Shown: piece by piece, positions 21,177 to 33,329 of the stretch | How the letters are laid out: each line of letters opens with the position of its first letter | Numbering within the stretch: position 1 is the stretch's first letter | Assembly: GCA_963966185.1 (NCBI GenBank) | Contig: CAWZYM010000331.1 | Location: forward strand, 1,926,501 to 1,990,500 | DNA length: 64,000 nt | Source of the DNA: Rhabditoides inermis | Lineage: Eukaryota; Nematoda; Chromadorea; Rhabditida; Rhabditidae | Direction of reading: 5' to 3' | Notes under the pieces: generated by a model | Told to the model about the DNA's origin: nothing | Databases searched by the model: none | The model's input: only the letters and a program-made list of their open reading frames with translations | Program-made: the position numbers and the translations under genes

Positions 21177-21992
21177 ACACTCCTCTCTTCTCATAGACAC
21201 AACTCGCACTGCTTGCGATGCACACTCTCCCACAATATCAAGAGAGCGCATTGCTAGGTGCCAGTGGATTGCGTTTGATCGCAAGTGGAACTGTGGTTAA
21301 AAAAATGCAAAATATGCTGTCATCCGCAGGATTCGAACCTGCGCCCTCCGAAGAGGACTGCGACCTGAACGCAGCGCCTTAGACCACTCGGCCAGAATGA
21401 CACACTCCTCTCTTCTCATAGACACAACTCGCACTGCTTGCGATGCACACTCTCCCACAATATCAAGAGAGCGCATTGCTAGGTGCCAGTGGATTACGTT
21501 TGATCGCAAGTGGAACTGTGGTTAAAAAAATGCAAAATATGCTGTCATCCGCAGGATTCGAACCTGCGCCCTCCGAAGAGGACTGCGACCTGAACGCAGC
21601 GCCTTAGACCACTCGGCCAGAATGACACACTCCTCTCTTCTAATAGACACAACTCGCACTGCTTGCGATGCACACTCTGCCACAATATCAAGAGAGCGCA
21701 TTGCTAGGTGCGAGTGGATTGCGTTTGATCGCAAGTGGAACTGTGGTTAGAAAAATGCAAAATCTGCTGTCATCCGCAGGATTCGAACCTGCGCCCTCCG
21801 AAGAGGACTGCGACCTGAACGCAGCGCCTTAGACCACTCGGCCAGAATGACACACTCCTCTCCTCTCATAGACACAACTCGCAGTGCTTGCGATGTACAC
21901 TCTGCCACAATATCAAGAGAGCGCATTGCTAGGTGCGAGTGGATTGCGTTTGATCGCAAGTGGAACTGTGGTTAGAAAAAAGCAAAATATGC

Positions 21993-22076
21993 TGTCATCC
22001 GCAGGATTCGAACCTGCGCCCTCCGAAGAGGACTGCGACCTGAACGCAGCGCTTTAGACCACTAGACCAGAATGAC
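21993..22076 (-). pseudogene. tRNA-Leu(CAG) with eroded A box and D arm
   Basis: Three changes, at 22053 (G23A), 22064 (G13T) and 22066 (C11T), alter the A box to TGGTCTAGTGG and leave the D stem with one wobble and one mismatch. The T arm and anticodon arm are intact. This is the gene with the most damaged A box in the window. Confidence 0.78.
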
Positions 22077-22217
22077 ACACTCCTCTCCTCTCATAGACAC
22101 AACTCGCACTGCTTGCGATGCACACTCTCCCACAATATCAAGAGAGCTCATTGCTGGGTGCGAGTGGATTGCGTTTGATCGCAAGTGGAACTGTGGTTAG
22201 AAAAAAACAAAATATGC

Positions 22218-22301
22218 TGTCATCCGCAGGATTCGAACCTGCGCCCTCCGAAGAGGACTGCGACCTGAACGCAGCGCATTAGACCACTCGGCCATAATGA
22301 C
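22218..22301 (-). pseudogene. tRNA-Leu(CAG) with C7A and G23T
   Basis: Same double change as 18366-18449. The downstream T run is interrupted (AAAAAACAAAATATG on the plus strand). Confidence 0.75.
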
Positions 22302-22442
22302 ACACTCCTCTCCTCTCATAGACACAACTCGCACTGCTTGCGATGCACACTCTGCCACAATATCAAGAGAGCGCATTGCTGGGTGCGAGTGGATTGCGTT
22401 TGATCGCAAGTGGAACTGTGGTTAGAAAAATGCAAAATATGC

Positions 22443-22526
22443 TGTCATCCGCAGGATTCGAACCTGCGCCCTCCGAAGAGGACTGGGACCTGAACGCAGC
22501 GCCTTAGACCACTCGGCCAGAATGAC
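22443..22526 (-). tRNA. tRNA-Leu(CAG), G40C anticodon-stem mismatch
   Basis: The change at 22486 makes C30-C40 in the anticodon stem. Found once. Confidence 0.8.
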
Positions 22527-24476
22527 ACACTCCTCTCCTCTCATAGACACAACTCGCAGACTCGCACTGCTTGCGATGCACATTCTGCCACAATATCAAG
22601 AGAGCGCATTGCTGGGTGCGAGTGGATTGCGTTTGATCGCAAGTGGAACTGTGGTTAGAAAATGCAAAATATGCTGTCATCCGCAGGATTCGAACCTGCG
22701 CCCTCCGAAGAGGACTGCGACCTGAACGCAGCGCCTTAGACCACTCGGCCAGAATGACACACTCCTCTCCTCTCATAGACACAACTCGCACTGCTTGCGA
22801 TGCACACTCTCCCACAATATCAAGAGAGCGCATTGCTAGGTGCCAGTGGATTGCGTTTGATCGCAAGTGGAACTGTGGTTAAAAAAAATGCAAAATATGC
22901 TGTCATCCGCAGGATTCGAACCTGCGCCCTCCGAAGAGGACTGCGACCTGAACGCAGCGCCTTAGACCACTCGGCCAGAATGACACACTCCTCTCTTCTA
23001 ATAGACACAACTCGCACTGCTTGCGATGCACACTCTGCCACAATATCAAGAGAGCGCATTGCTAGGTGCGAGTGGATTGCGTTTGATCGCAAGTGGAACT
23101 GTGGTTAGAAAAATGCAAAATCTGCTGTCATCCGCAGGATTCGAACCTGCGCCCTCCGAAGAGGACTGCGACCTGAACGCAGCGCCTTAGACCACTCGGC
23201 CAGAATGACACACTCCTCTCTTCTCATAGACACAACTCGCACTGCTTGCGATGCACACTCTCCCACAATATCAAGAGAGCGCATTGCTAGGTGCCAGTGG
23301 ATTGCGTTTGATCGCAAGTGGAACTGTGGTTAAAAAAATGCAAAATATGCTGTCATCCGCAGGATTCGAACCTGCGCCCTCCGAAGAGGACTGCGACCTG
23401 AACGCAGCGCCTTAGACCACTCGGCCAGAATGACACACTCCTCTCTTCTAATAGACACAACTCGCACTGCTTGCGATGCACACTCTGCCACAATATCAAG
23501 AGAGCGCATTGCTAGGTGCGAGTGGATTGCGTTTGATCGCAAGTGGAACTGTGGTTAGAAAAATGCAAAATCTGCTGTCATCCGCAGGATTCGAACCTGC
23601 GCCCTCCGAAGAGGACTGCGACCTGAACGCAGCGCCTTAGACCACTCGGCCAGAATGACACACTCCTCTCTTCTCATAGACACAACTCGCACTGCTTGCG
23701 ATGCACACTCTCCCACAATATCAAGAGAGCGCATTGCTAGGTGCCAGTGGATTGCGTTTGATCGCAAGTGGAACTGTGGTTAAAAAAATGCAAAATATGC
23801 TGTCATCCGCAGGATTCGAACCTGCGCCCTCCGAAGAGGACTGCGACCTGAACGCAGCGCCTTAGACCACTCGGCCAGAATGACACACTCCTCTCCTCTC
23901 ATAGACACAACTCGCACTGCTTGCGATGCACACTCTCCCACAATATCAAAAGAGCGCATTGCTGGGTGCAAGTGGATTGCGTTTGATCGCAAGTGGAACT
24001 GTGGTTAGAAAAATGCAAAATATGCTGTCATCCGCAGGATTCGAACCTGCGCCCTCCGAAGAGGACTGCGACCTGAACGCAGCGCCTTAGACCACTCGGC
24101 CAGAATGACACACTCCTCTCCTCTCATAGACACAACTCGCACTGCTTGCGATGCACACTCTGCCACAATATCAAGAGAGCGCATTGCTGGGTGCGAGTGG
24201 ATTGCGTTTGATCGCAAGTGGAACTGTGGTTAGAAAAATGCAAAATCTGCTGTCATCCGCAGGATTCGAACCTGCGCCCTCCGAAGAGGACTGCGACCTG
24301 AACGCAGCGCCTTAGACCACTCGGCCAGAATGACACACTCCTCTCTTCTCATAGACACAACTCGCACTGCTTGCGATGCACACTCTCCCACAATATCAAG
24401 AGAGCGCATTGCTAGGTGCCAGTGGATTGCGTTTGATCGCAAGTGGAACTGTGGTTAAAAAAAATGCAAAATATGC

Positions 24477-24560
24477 TGTCATCCGCAGGATTCGAACCTG
24501 CGCCCTCTGAAGAGGACTGCGACCTGAACGCAGCGCCTTAGACCACTCGGCCAGAATGAC
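24477..24560 (-). tRNA. tRNA-Leu(CAG), variable-arm loop UUCA
   Basis: The change at 24508 turns the variable-arm loop TTCG into TTCA. Stems are intact. Confidence 0.87.
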
Positions 24561-25601
24561 ACACTCCTCTCTTCTCATAGACACAACTCGCACTGCTTGC
24601 GATGCACACTCTCCCACAATATCAAGAGAGCGCATTGCTAGGTGCCAGTGGATTGCGTTTGATCGCAAGTGGAACTGTGGTTAAAAAAATGCAAAATATG
24701 CTGTCATCCGCAGGATTCGAACCTGCGCCCTCCGAAGAGGACTGCGACCTGAACGCAGCGCCTTAGACCACTCGGCCAGAATGACACACTCCTCTCTTCT
24801 AATAGACACAACTCGCACTGCTTGCGATGCACACTCTCCCACAATATCAAGAGAGCGCATTGCTAGGTGCCAGTGGATTGCGTTTGATCGCAAGTGGAAC
24901 TGTGGTTAAAAAAATGCAAAATATGCTGTCATCCGCAGGATTCGAACCTGCGCCCTCCGAAGAGGACTGCGACCTGAACGCAGCGCCTTAGACCACTCGG
25001 CCAGAATGACACACTCCTCTCTTCTCATAGACACAACTCGCACTGCTTGCGATGCACACTCTGCCACAATATCAAGAGAGCGCATTGCTGGGTGCGAGTG
25101 GATTGCGTTTGATCGCAAGTGGAACTGTGGTTAGAAAAATGCAAAATATGCTGTCATCCGCAGGATTCGAACCTGCGCCCTCCGAAGAGGACTGCGACCT
25201 GAACGCAGCGCCTTAGACCACTCGGCCAGAATGACACACTCCTCTCCTCTCATAGACACAACTCGCAGTGCTTGCGATGCACACTCTGCCACAATATCAA
25301 GAGAGCGCATTGCTAGGTGCGAGTGGATTGCCTTTGATCGCAAGTGGAACTGTGGTTAGAAAAAAGCAAAATATGCTGTCATCCGCAGGATTCGAACCTG
25401 CGCCCTCCGAAGAGGACTGCGACCTGAACGCAGCGCCTTAGACCACTCGGCCAGAATGACACACTCCTCTCCTCTCATAGACACAACTCGCACTGCTTGC
25501 GATGCACACTCTGCCACAATATCAAGAGAGCGCATTGCTGGGTGCGAGTGGATTGCGTTTGATCGCACGTGGAACTGTGGTTAGAAAAATGCAAAATATG
25601 C

Positions 25602-25685
25602 TTTCATCCGCAGGATTCGAACCTGCGCCCTCCGAAGAGGACTGCGACCTGAACGCAGCGCCTTAGACCACTCGGCCAGAATGAC
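25602..25685 (-). tRNA. tRNA-Leu(CAG), C72A (end pair G1-C72 broken)
   Basis: The change at 25603 gives G1-A72 beside the discriminator. The end pair matters for 5' and 3' processing and charging, so activity is doubtful. This class has eight members: 25602, 26045, 27394, 27844, 28518, 28968, 30768 and 33018, all between 25.6 and 33.1 kb. Each normally follows a spacer with GCACGTGG in place of GCAAGTGG. Confidence 0.82.
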
Positions 25686-26044
25686 ACACTCCTCTCCTCT
25701 CATAGACACAACTCGCAGTGCTTGCGATGCACACTCTGCCACAATATCAAGAGAGCGCATTGCTAGGTGCGAGTGGATTGCCTTTGATCGCAAGTGGATT
25801 AGAAAAAAGCAAAATATGCTGTCATCCGCAGGATTCGAACCTGCGCCCTCCGAAGAGGACTGCGACCTGAACGCAGCGCCTTAGACCACTCGGCCAGAAT
25901 GACACACTCCTCTCCTCTCATAGACACAACTCGCACTGCTTGCGATGCACACTCTGCCACAATATCAAGAGAGCGCATTGCTGGGTGCGAGTGGATTGCG
26001 TTTGATCGCACGTGGAACTGTGGTTAGAAAAATGCAAAATATGC

Positions 26045-26128
26045 TTTCATCCGCAGGATTCGAACCTGCGCCCTCCGAAGAGGACTGCGACCTGAACGCA
26101 GCGCCTTAGACCACTCGGCCAGAATGAC
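26045..26128 (-). tRNA. tRNA-Leu(CAG), C72A
   Basis: C72A class; precedes a G70T/C61T gene. Confidence 0.82.
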
Positions 26129-26268
26129 ACACTCCTCTCCTCTCATAGACACAACTCGCACTGCTTGCGATGCACACTCTGCCACAATATCAAGAGAGCG
26201 CATTGCTGGGTGCGAGTGGATTGCGTTTGATCGCAAGTGGAACTGTGGTTAGAAAATGCAAAATATGC

Positions 26269-26352
26269 TGTAATCCGCAGAATTCGAACCTGCGCCCTCC
26301 GAAGAGGACTGCGACCTGAACGCAGCGCCTTAGACCACTCGGCCAGAATGAC
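26269..26352 (-). pseudogene. tRNA-Leu(CAG) with G70T and C61T
   Basis: The change at 26272 breaks acceptor pair C3-G70. The change at 26281 turns T-stem G53-C61 into a wobble and the B box into GGTTCGAATTC. Six members: 26269, 28068, 29192, 30992, 33246 and 36175. Each heads a cassette of linked variants. The last two also carry G67A. Confidence 0.78.
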
Positions 26353-26718
26353 ACACTCCTCTCCTCTCATAGACACAACTCGCAGTGCTTGCGATGCACA
26401 CTCTGCCACAATATCAAGAGAGCGCATTGCTAGGTGCGAGTGGATTGCCTTTGATCGCAAGTGGAATTGTGGTTAGAAAAATGCAAAATATGCTGTCATC
26501 CGCAGGATTCGAACCTGCGCCCTCCGAAGAGGACTGCGACCTGAACGCAGCGCCTTAGACCACTCGGCCAGAATGACACACTCCTCTCCTCTCATAGACA
26601 CAACTCGCGCTGCTTGCGATGCACACTCTGCCACAATATCAAGAGAGCGCATTGCTGGGTGCGAGTGGATTGCGTTTGATCGCAAGTGGAACTGTGGTTA
26701 GAAAAATGCAAAATATGC

Positions 26719-26802
26719 TGTCATCCGCAGGATTCGAACCTGCGCCCTCCGAAGAGGACTGCGACCTGAACGCAGCGCCTCAGACCACTCGGCCAGAATG
26801 AC
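26719..26802 (-). tRNA. tRNA-Leu(CAG), A21G
   Basis: The change at 26781 replaces A21, a nearly invariant base that stacks in the core with U8 and A14, so a folding defect is possible. Five members: 26719, 29642, 31442, 33696 and 36625, always two genes after a G70T/C61T gene. Confidence 0.82.
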
Positions 26803-27393
26803 ACACTCCTCTCCTCTCATAGACACAACTCGCAGTGCTTGCGATGCACACTCTGCCACAATATCAAGAGAGCGCATTGCTAGGTGCGAGTGGATTGCCT
26901 TTGATCGCAAGTGGAACTGTGGTTAGAAAAAAGCAAAATATGCTGTCATCCGCAGGATTCGAACCTGCGCCCTCCGAAGAGGACTGCGACCTGAACGCAG
27001 CGCCTTAGACCACTCGGCCAGAATGACACACTCCTCTCCTCTCATAGACACAACTCGCACTGCTTGCGATGCACACTCTCCCACAATATCAAGAGAGCTC
27101 ATTGCTGAGTGCGAGTGGATTGCGTTTGATCGCAAGTGGAACGGTGGTTAGAAAAATGCAAAATATGCTGTCATCCGCAGGATTCGAACCTGCGCCCTCC
27201 GAAGAGGACTGCGACCTGAACGCAGCGCCTTAGACCACTCGGCCAGAATGACACACTCCTCTCCTCTCATAGACACAACTCGCACTGCTTGCGATGCACA
27301 CTCTGCCACAATATCAAGAGAGCGCATTGCTGGGTGCGAGTGGATTGCGTTTGATCGCACGTGGAACTGTGGTTAGAAAAATGCAAAATATGC

Positions 27394-27477
27394 TTTCATC
27401 CGCAGGATTCGAACCTGCGCCCTCCGAAGAGGACTGCGACCTGAACGCAGCGCCTTAGACCACTCGGCCAGAATGAC
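27394..27477 (-). tRNA. tRNA-Leu(CAG), C72A
   Basis: C72A class; between two consensus genes. Confidence 0.82.
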
Positions 27478-27843
27478 ACACTCCTCTCCTCTCATAGACA
27501 CAACTCGCAGTGCTTGCGATGCACACTCTGCCACAATATCAAGAGAGCGCATTGCTAGGTGCGAGTGGATTGCCTTTGATCGCAAGTGGAACTGTGGTTA
27601 GAAAAAAGCAAAATATGCTGTCATCCGCAGGATTCGAACCTGCGCCCTCCGAAGAGGACTGCGACCTGAACGCAGCGCCTTAGACCACTCGGCCAGAATG
27701 ACACACTCCTCTCCTCTCATAGACACAACTCGCACTGCTTGCGATGCACACTCTGCCACAATATCAAGAGAGCGCATTGCTGGGTGCGAGTGGATTGCGT
27801 TTGATCGCACGTGGAACTGTGGTTAGAAAAATGCAAAATATGC

Positions 27844-27927
27844 TTTCATCCGCAGGATTCGAACCTGCGCCCTCCGAAGAGGACTGCGACCTGAACGCAG
27901 CGCCTTAGACCACTCGGCCAGAATGAC
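27844..27927 (-). tRNA. tRNA-Leu(CAG), C72A
   Basis: C72A class; precedes a G70T/C61T gene. Confidence 0.82.
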
Positions 27928-28067
27928 ACACTCCTCTCCTCTCATAGACACAACTCGCACTGCTTGCGATGCACACTCTGCCACAATATCAAGAGAGCGC
28001 ATTGCTGGGTGCGAGTGGATTGCGTTTGATCGCAAGTGGAACTGTGGTTAGAAAATGCAAAATATGC

Positions 28068-28151
28068 TGTAATCCGCAGAATTCGAACCTGCGCCCTCCG
28101 AAGAGGACTGCGACCTGAACGCAGCGCCTTAGACCACTCGGCCAGAATGAC
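28068..28151 (-). pseudogene. tRNA-Leu(CAG) with G70T and C61T
   Basis: Member of the 26269 class, 1799 bp from the first. Confidence 0.78.
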
Positions 28152-28517
28152 ACACTCCTCTCCTCTCATAGACACAACTCGCAGTGCTTGCGATGCACAC
28201 TCTGCCACAATATCAAGAGAGCGCATTGCTAGGTGCGAGTGGATTGCCTTTGATCGCAAGTGGAATTGTGGTTAGAAAAATGCAAAATATGCTGTCATCC
28301 GCAGGATTCGAACCTGCGCCCTCCGAAGAGGACTGCGACCTGAACGCAGCGCCTTAGACCACTCGGCCAGAATGACACACTCCTCTCCTCTCATAGACAC
28401 AACTCGCGCTGCTTGCGATGCACACTCTGCCACAATATCAAGAGAGCGCATTGCTGGGTGCGAGTGGATTGCGTTTGATCGCACGTGGAACTGTGGTTAG
28501 AAAAATGCAAAATATGC

Positions 28518-28601
28518 TTTCATCCGCAGGATTCGAACCTGCGCCCTCCGAAGAGGACTGCGACCTGAACGCAGCGCCTTAGACCACTCGGCCAGAATGA
28601 C
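28518..28601 (-). tRNA. tRNA-Leu(CAG), C72A
   Basis: C72A class; occupies the slot held by an A21G gene in other copies of the cassette. Confidence 0.82.
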
Positions 28602-28967
28602 ACACTCCTCTCCTCTCATAGACACAACTCGCAGTGCTTGCGATGCACACTCTGCCACAATATCAAGAGAGCGCATTGCTAGGTGCGAGTGGATTGCCTT
28701 TGATCGCAAGTGGAACTGTGGTTAGAAAAAAGCAAAATATGCTGTCATCCGCAGGATTCGAACCTGCGCCCTCCGAAGAGGACTGCGACCTGAACGCAGC
28801 GCCTTAGACCACTCGGCCAGAATGACACACTCCTCTCCTCTCATAGACACAACTCGCACTGCTTGCGATGCACACTCTGCCACAATATCAAGAGAGCGCA
28901 TTGCTGGGTGCGAGTGGATTGCGTTTGATCGCACGTGGAACTGTGGTTAGAAAAATGCAAAATATGC

Positions 28968-29051
28968 TTTCATCCGCAGGATTCGAACCTGCGCCCTCCG
29001 AAGAGGACTGCGACCTGAACGCAGCGCCTTAGACCACTCGGCCAGAATGAC
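28968..29051 (-). tRNA. tRNA-Leu(CAG), C72A
   Basis: C72A class; precedes a G70T/C61T gene. Confidence 0.82.
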
Positions 29052-29191
29052 ACACTCCTCTCCTCTCATAGACACAACTCGCACTGCTTGCGATGCACAC
29101 TCTGCCACAATATCAAGAGAGCGCATTGCTGGGTGCGAGTGGATTGCGTTTGATCGCAAGTGGAACTGTGGTTAGAAAATGCAAAATATGC

Positions 29192-29275
29192 TGTAATCCG
29201 CAGAATTCGAACCTGCGCCCTCCGAAGAGGACTGCGACCTGAACGCAGCGCCTTAGACCACTCGGCCAGAATGAC
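29192..29275 (-). pseudogene. tRNA-Leu(CAG) with G70T and C61T
   Basis: Member of the 26269 class, 1124 bp from the previous one. Confidence 0.78.
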
Positions 29276-29641
29276 ACACTCCTCTCCTCTCATAGACACA
29301 ACTCGCAGTGCTTGCGATGCACACTCTGCCACAATATCAAGAGAGCGCATTGCTAGGTGCGAGTGGATTGCCTTTGATCGCAAGTGGAATTGTGGTTAGA
29401 AAAATGCAAAATATGCTGTCATCCGCAGGATTCGAACCTGCGCCCTCCGAAGAGGACTGCGACCTGAACGCAGCGCCTTAGACCACTCGGCCAGAATGAC
29501 ACACTCCTCTCCTCTCATAGACACAACTCGCGCTGCTTGCGATGCACACTCTGCCACAATATCAAGAGAGCGCATTGCTGGGTGCGAGTGGATTGCGTTT
29601 GATCGCAAGTGGAACTGTGGTTAGAAAAATGCAAAATATGC

Positions 29642-29725
29642 TGTCATCCGCAGGATTCGAACCTGCGCCCTCCGAAGAGGACTGCGACCTGAACGCAGCG
29701 CCTCAGACCACTCGGCCAGAATGAC
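29642..29725 (-). tRNA. tRNA-Leu(CAG), A21G
   Basis: A21G class, change at 29704. Confidence 0.82.
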
Positions 29726-30317
29726 ACACTCCTCTCCTCTCATAGACACAACTCGCAGTGCTTGCGATGCACACTCTGCCACAATATCAAGAGAGCGCAT
29801 TGCTAGGTGCGAGTGGATTGCCTTTGATCGCAAGTGGAACTGTGGTTAGAAAAAAGCAAAATATGCTGTCATCCGCAGGATTCGAACCTGCGCCCTCCGA
29901 AGAGGACTGCGACCTGAACGCAGCGCCTTAGACCACTCGGCCAGAATGACACACTCCTCTCCTCTCATAGACACAACTCGCACTGCTTGCGATGCACACT
30001 CTCCCACAATATCAAGAGAGCTCATTGCTGAGTGCGAGTGGATTGCGTTTGATCGCAAGTGGAACGGTGGTTAGAAAAATGCAAAATATGCTGTCATCCG
30101 CAGGATTCGAACCTGCGCCCTCCGAAGAGGACTGCGACCTGAACGCAGCGCCTTAGACCACTCGGCCAGAATGACGCTTTCCTCTCCTCTCATAGACACA
30201 ACTCGCACTGCTTGCGATGCACACTCTCCCACAATATCAAGAGAGCGCATTGCTGGGTGCGAGTGGATTGCGTTTGATCGCAAGTGGAACTGTGGTTAAA
30301 AAAAATGCAAAATCTGC

Positions 30318-30401
30318 TGTCATCCGCAGGATTCGAACCTGCGCCCTCCGAAGAGGACTGCGACCTGAACGCAGCGCCTTAGACCATTCGGCCAGAATGA
30401 C
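30318..30401 (-). tRNA. tRNA-Leu(CAG), G15A
   Basis: The change at 30387 makes the A box TGGCCGAATGG, which still fits the consensus, and keeps a purine at 15. Probably functional. Four members: 30318, 32118, 34372 and 37301, each with a run of eight A (plus strand) downstream of the gene. Confidence 0.87.
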
Positions 30402-30767
30402 ACACTCCTCTCTTCTCATAGACACAACTCGCACTGCTTGCGATGCACACTCTCCCACAATATCAAGAGAGCGCATTGCTGGGTGCGAGTGGATTGCGTT
30501 TGATCGCAAGTAGAACTGTGGTTAGAAAAATGCAAAATATGCTGTCATCCGCAGGATTCGAACCTGCGCCCTCCGAAGAGGACTGCGACCTGAACGCAGC
30601 GCCTTAGACCACTCGGCCAGAATGACACACTCCTCTCCTCTCATAGACACAACTCGCACTGCTTGCGATGCACACTCTCCCACAATATCAAGAGAGCGCA
30701 TTGCTGGGTGCGAGTGGATTGCGTTTGATCGCACGTGGAACTGTGGTTAGAAAAATGCAAAATATGC

Positions 30768-30851
30768 TTTCATCCGCAGGATTCGAACCTGCGCCCTCCG
30801 AAGAGGACTGCGACCTGAACGCAGCGCCTTAGACCACTCGGCCAGAATGAC
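30768..30851 (-). tRNA. tRNA-Leu(CAG), C72A
   Basis: C72A class; precedes a G70T/C61T gene. Confidence 0.82.
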
Positions 30852-30991
30852 ACACTCCTCTCCTCTCATAGACACAACTCGCACTGCTTGCGATGCACAC
30901 TCTGCCACAATATCAAGAGAGCGCATTGCTGGGTGCGAGTGGATTGCGTTTGATCGCAAGTGGAACTGTGGTTAGAAAATGCAAAATATGC

Positions 30992-31075
30992 TGTAATCCG
31001 CAGAATTCGAACCTGCGCCCTCCGAAGAGGACTGCGACCTGAACGCAGCGCCTTAGACCACTCGGCCAGAATGAC
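30992..31075 (-). pseudogene. tRNA-Leu(CAG) with G70T and C61T
   Basis: Member of the 26269 class, 1800 bp from the previous one. Confidence 0.78.
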
Positions 31076-31441
31076 ACACTCCTCTCCTCTCATAGACACA
31101 ACTCGCAGTGCTTGCGATGCACACTCTGCCACAATATCAAGAGAGCGCATTGCTAGGTGCGAGTGGATTGCCTTTGATCGCAAGTGGAATTGTGGTTAGA
31201 AAAATGCAAAATATGCTGTCATCCGCAGGATTCGAACCTGCGCCCTCCGAAGAGGACTGCGACCTGAACGCAGCGCCTTAGACCACTCGGCCAGAATGAC
31301 ACACTCCTCTCCTCTCATAGACACAACTCGCGCTGCTTGCGATGCACACTCTGCCACAATATCAAGAGAGCGCATTGCTGGGTGCGAGTGGATTGCGTTT
31401 GATCGCAAGTGGAACTGTGGTTAGAAAAATGCAAAATATGC

Positions 31442-31525
31442 TGTCATCCGCAGGATTCGAACCTGCGCCCTCCGAAGAGGACTGCGACCTGAACGCAGCG
31501 CCTCAGACCACTCGGCCAGAATGAC
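31442..31525 (-). tRNA. tRNA-Leu(CAG), A21G
   Basis: A21G class, change at 31504. Confidence 0.82.
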
Positions 31526-32117
31526 ACACTCCTCTCCTCTCATAGACACAACTCGCAGTGCTTGCGATGCACACTCTGCCACAATATCAAGAGAGCGCAT
31601 TGCTAGGTGCGAGTGGATTGCCTTTGATCGCAAGTGGAACTGTGGTTAGAAAAAAGCAAAATATGCTGTCATCCGCAGGATTCGAACCTGCGCCCTCCGA
31701 AGAGGACTGCGACCTGAACGCAGCGCCTTAGACCACTCGGCCAGAATGACACACTCCTCTCCTCTCATAGACACAACTCGCACTGCTTGCGATGCACACT
31801 CTCCCACAATATCAAGAGAGCTCATTGCTGAGTGCGAGTGGATTGCGTTTGATCGCAAGTGGAACGGTGGTTAGAAAAATGCAAAATATGCTGTCATCCG
31901 CAGGATTCGAACCTGCGCCCTCCGAAGAGGACTGCGACCTGAACGCAGCGCCTTAGACCACTCGGCCAGAATGACGCTTTCCTCTCCTCTCATAGACACA
32001 ACTCGCACTGCTTGCGATGCACACTCTCCCACAATATCAAGAGAGCGCATTGCTGGGTGCGAGTGGATTGCGTTTGATCGCAAGTGGAACTGTGGTTAAA
32101 AAAAATGCAAAATCTGC

Positions 32118-32201
32118 TGTCATCCGCAGGATTCGAACCTGCGCCCTCCGAAGAGGACTGCGACCTGAACGCAGCGCCTTAGACCATTCGGCCAGAATGA
32201 C
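32118..32201 (-). tRNA. tRNA-Leu(CAG), G15A
   Basis: G15A class. Its 5' spacer has TCGAACTGC at 32229 where the others have TCGCACTGC. Confidence 0.87.
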
Positions 32202-32564
32202 ACACTCCTCTCTTCTCATAGACACAACTCGAACTGCTTGCGATGCACACTCTCCCACAATATCAAGAGAGCGCATTGCTGGGTGCGAGTGGATTGCGTT
32301 TGATCGCAAGTAGAACTGTGGTTAGAAAAATGCAAAATATGCTGTCATCCGCAGGATTCGAACCTGCGCCCTCCGAAGAGGACTGCGACCTGAACGCAGC
32401 GCCTTAGACCACTCGGCCAGAATGACACACTCCTCTCCTCTCATAGACACAACTCGCACTGCTTGCGATGCACACTCTCCCACAATATCAAGAGAGCGCA
32501 TTGCTGGGTGCGAGTGGATTGCGTTTGATCGCAAGTGGAACTGTGGTTAGAAAAATGCAAAATA

Positions 32565-32651
32565 TGGTGTCATCCGCAGGATTCGAACCTGCGCCCTCCG
32601 AAGAGGACTGCGACCTGAACGCAGCGCCTTAGACCACTCGGCCAGAATGAC
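32565..32651 (-). tRNA. tRNA-Leu(CAG) with genomically encoded CCA
   Basis: A single change just outside the gene (32567) makes the bases after discriminator A73 read CCA where the array has GCA. The tRNA body (32568-32651) is consensus. Eukaryotic tRNA genes normally lack CCA, which is added after trimming; CCA is known to inhibit tRNase Z, so processing of this transcript may differ. Seven genes share it; the other six also have C7T. Confidence 0.85.
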
Positions 32652-33017
32652 ACACTCCTCTCCTCTCATAGACACAACTCGCACTGCTTGCGATGCACAC
32701 TCTGCCACAATATCAAGAGAGCGCATTGCTAGGTGCGAGTGGATTGCCTTTGATCGCAAGTGGAACTGTGGTTAGAAAAAAGCAAAATATGCTGTCATCC
32801 GCAGGATTCGAACCTGCGCCCTCCGAAGAGGACTGCGACCTGAACGCAGCGCCTTAGACCACTCGGCCAGAATGACACACTCCTCTCCTCTCATAGACAC
32901 AACTCGCACTGCTTGCGATGCACACTCTGCCACAATATCAAGAGAGCGCATTGCTGGGTGCGAGTGGATTGCGTTTGATCGCACGTGGAACTGTGGTTAG
33001 AAAAATGCAAAATATGC

Positions 33018-33101
33018 TTTCATCCGCAGGATTCGAACCTGCGCCCTCCGAAGAGGACTGCGACCTGAACGCAGCGCCTTAGACCACTCGGCCAGAATGA
33101 C
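33018..33101 (-). tRNA. tRNA-Leu(CAG), C72A
   Basis: Last member of the C72A class. The following spacer carries a 4-bp duplication (GAGCGAGCGC near 33171). Confidence 0.82.
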
Positions 33102-33245
33102 ACACTCCTCTCCTCTCATAGACACAACTCGCACTGCTTGCGATGCACACTCTGCCACAATATCAAGAGAGCGAGCGCATTGCTGGGTGCGAGTGGATTG
33201 CGTTTGATCGCAAGTGGAACTGTGGTTAGAAAATGCAAAATATGC

Positions 33246-33329
33246 TGTAATTCGCAGAATTCGAACCTGCGCCCTCCGAAGAGGACTGCGACCTGAACGC
33301 AGCGCCTTAGACCACTCGGCCAGAATGAC
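33246..33329 (-). pseudogene. tRNA-Leu(CAG) with G70T, G67A and C61T
   Basis: The 26269 class plus G67A at 33252. Shares the G67A and the adjacent 4-bp spacer duplication with 36175. Confidence 0.78.

Larger units (their letters stand above)
18940..21659. repeat. Higher-order repeat, 1360 bp, two copies
   Basis: Two tandem copies of six units are tagged by a 10-bp spacer duplication (near 19420 and 20780), the CGG-anticodon gene and the G53T gene. One difference I can see is at 19401 (A) against 20761 (C). Exact end points are uncertain by some tens of bases because neighbouring units are so alike. Confidence 0.82.
15432..25460 (-). tRNA. tRNA-Leu(CAG) consensus genes, block C (33 genes)
   Basis: Consensus 84-nt genes start at 15432, 15657, 15882, 16114, 16339, 17014, 17239, 17459, 17684, 17916, 18141, 18823, 19273, 19508, 19958, 20183, 20633, 20868, 21318, 21543, 21768, 22675, 22901, 23126, 23351, 23576, 23801, 24026, 24251, 24702, 24927, 25152 and 25377. 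The spacer after 17239 is 5 bp shorter, and those after 19273 and 20633 have a 10-bp duplication. This block holds the widest range of single-gene variants in the window. Confidence 0.92.
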
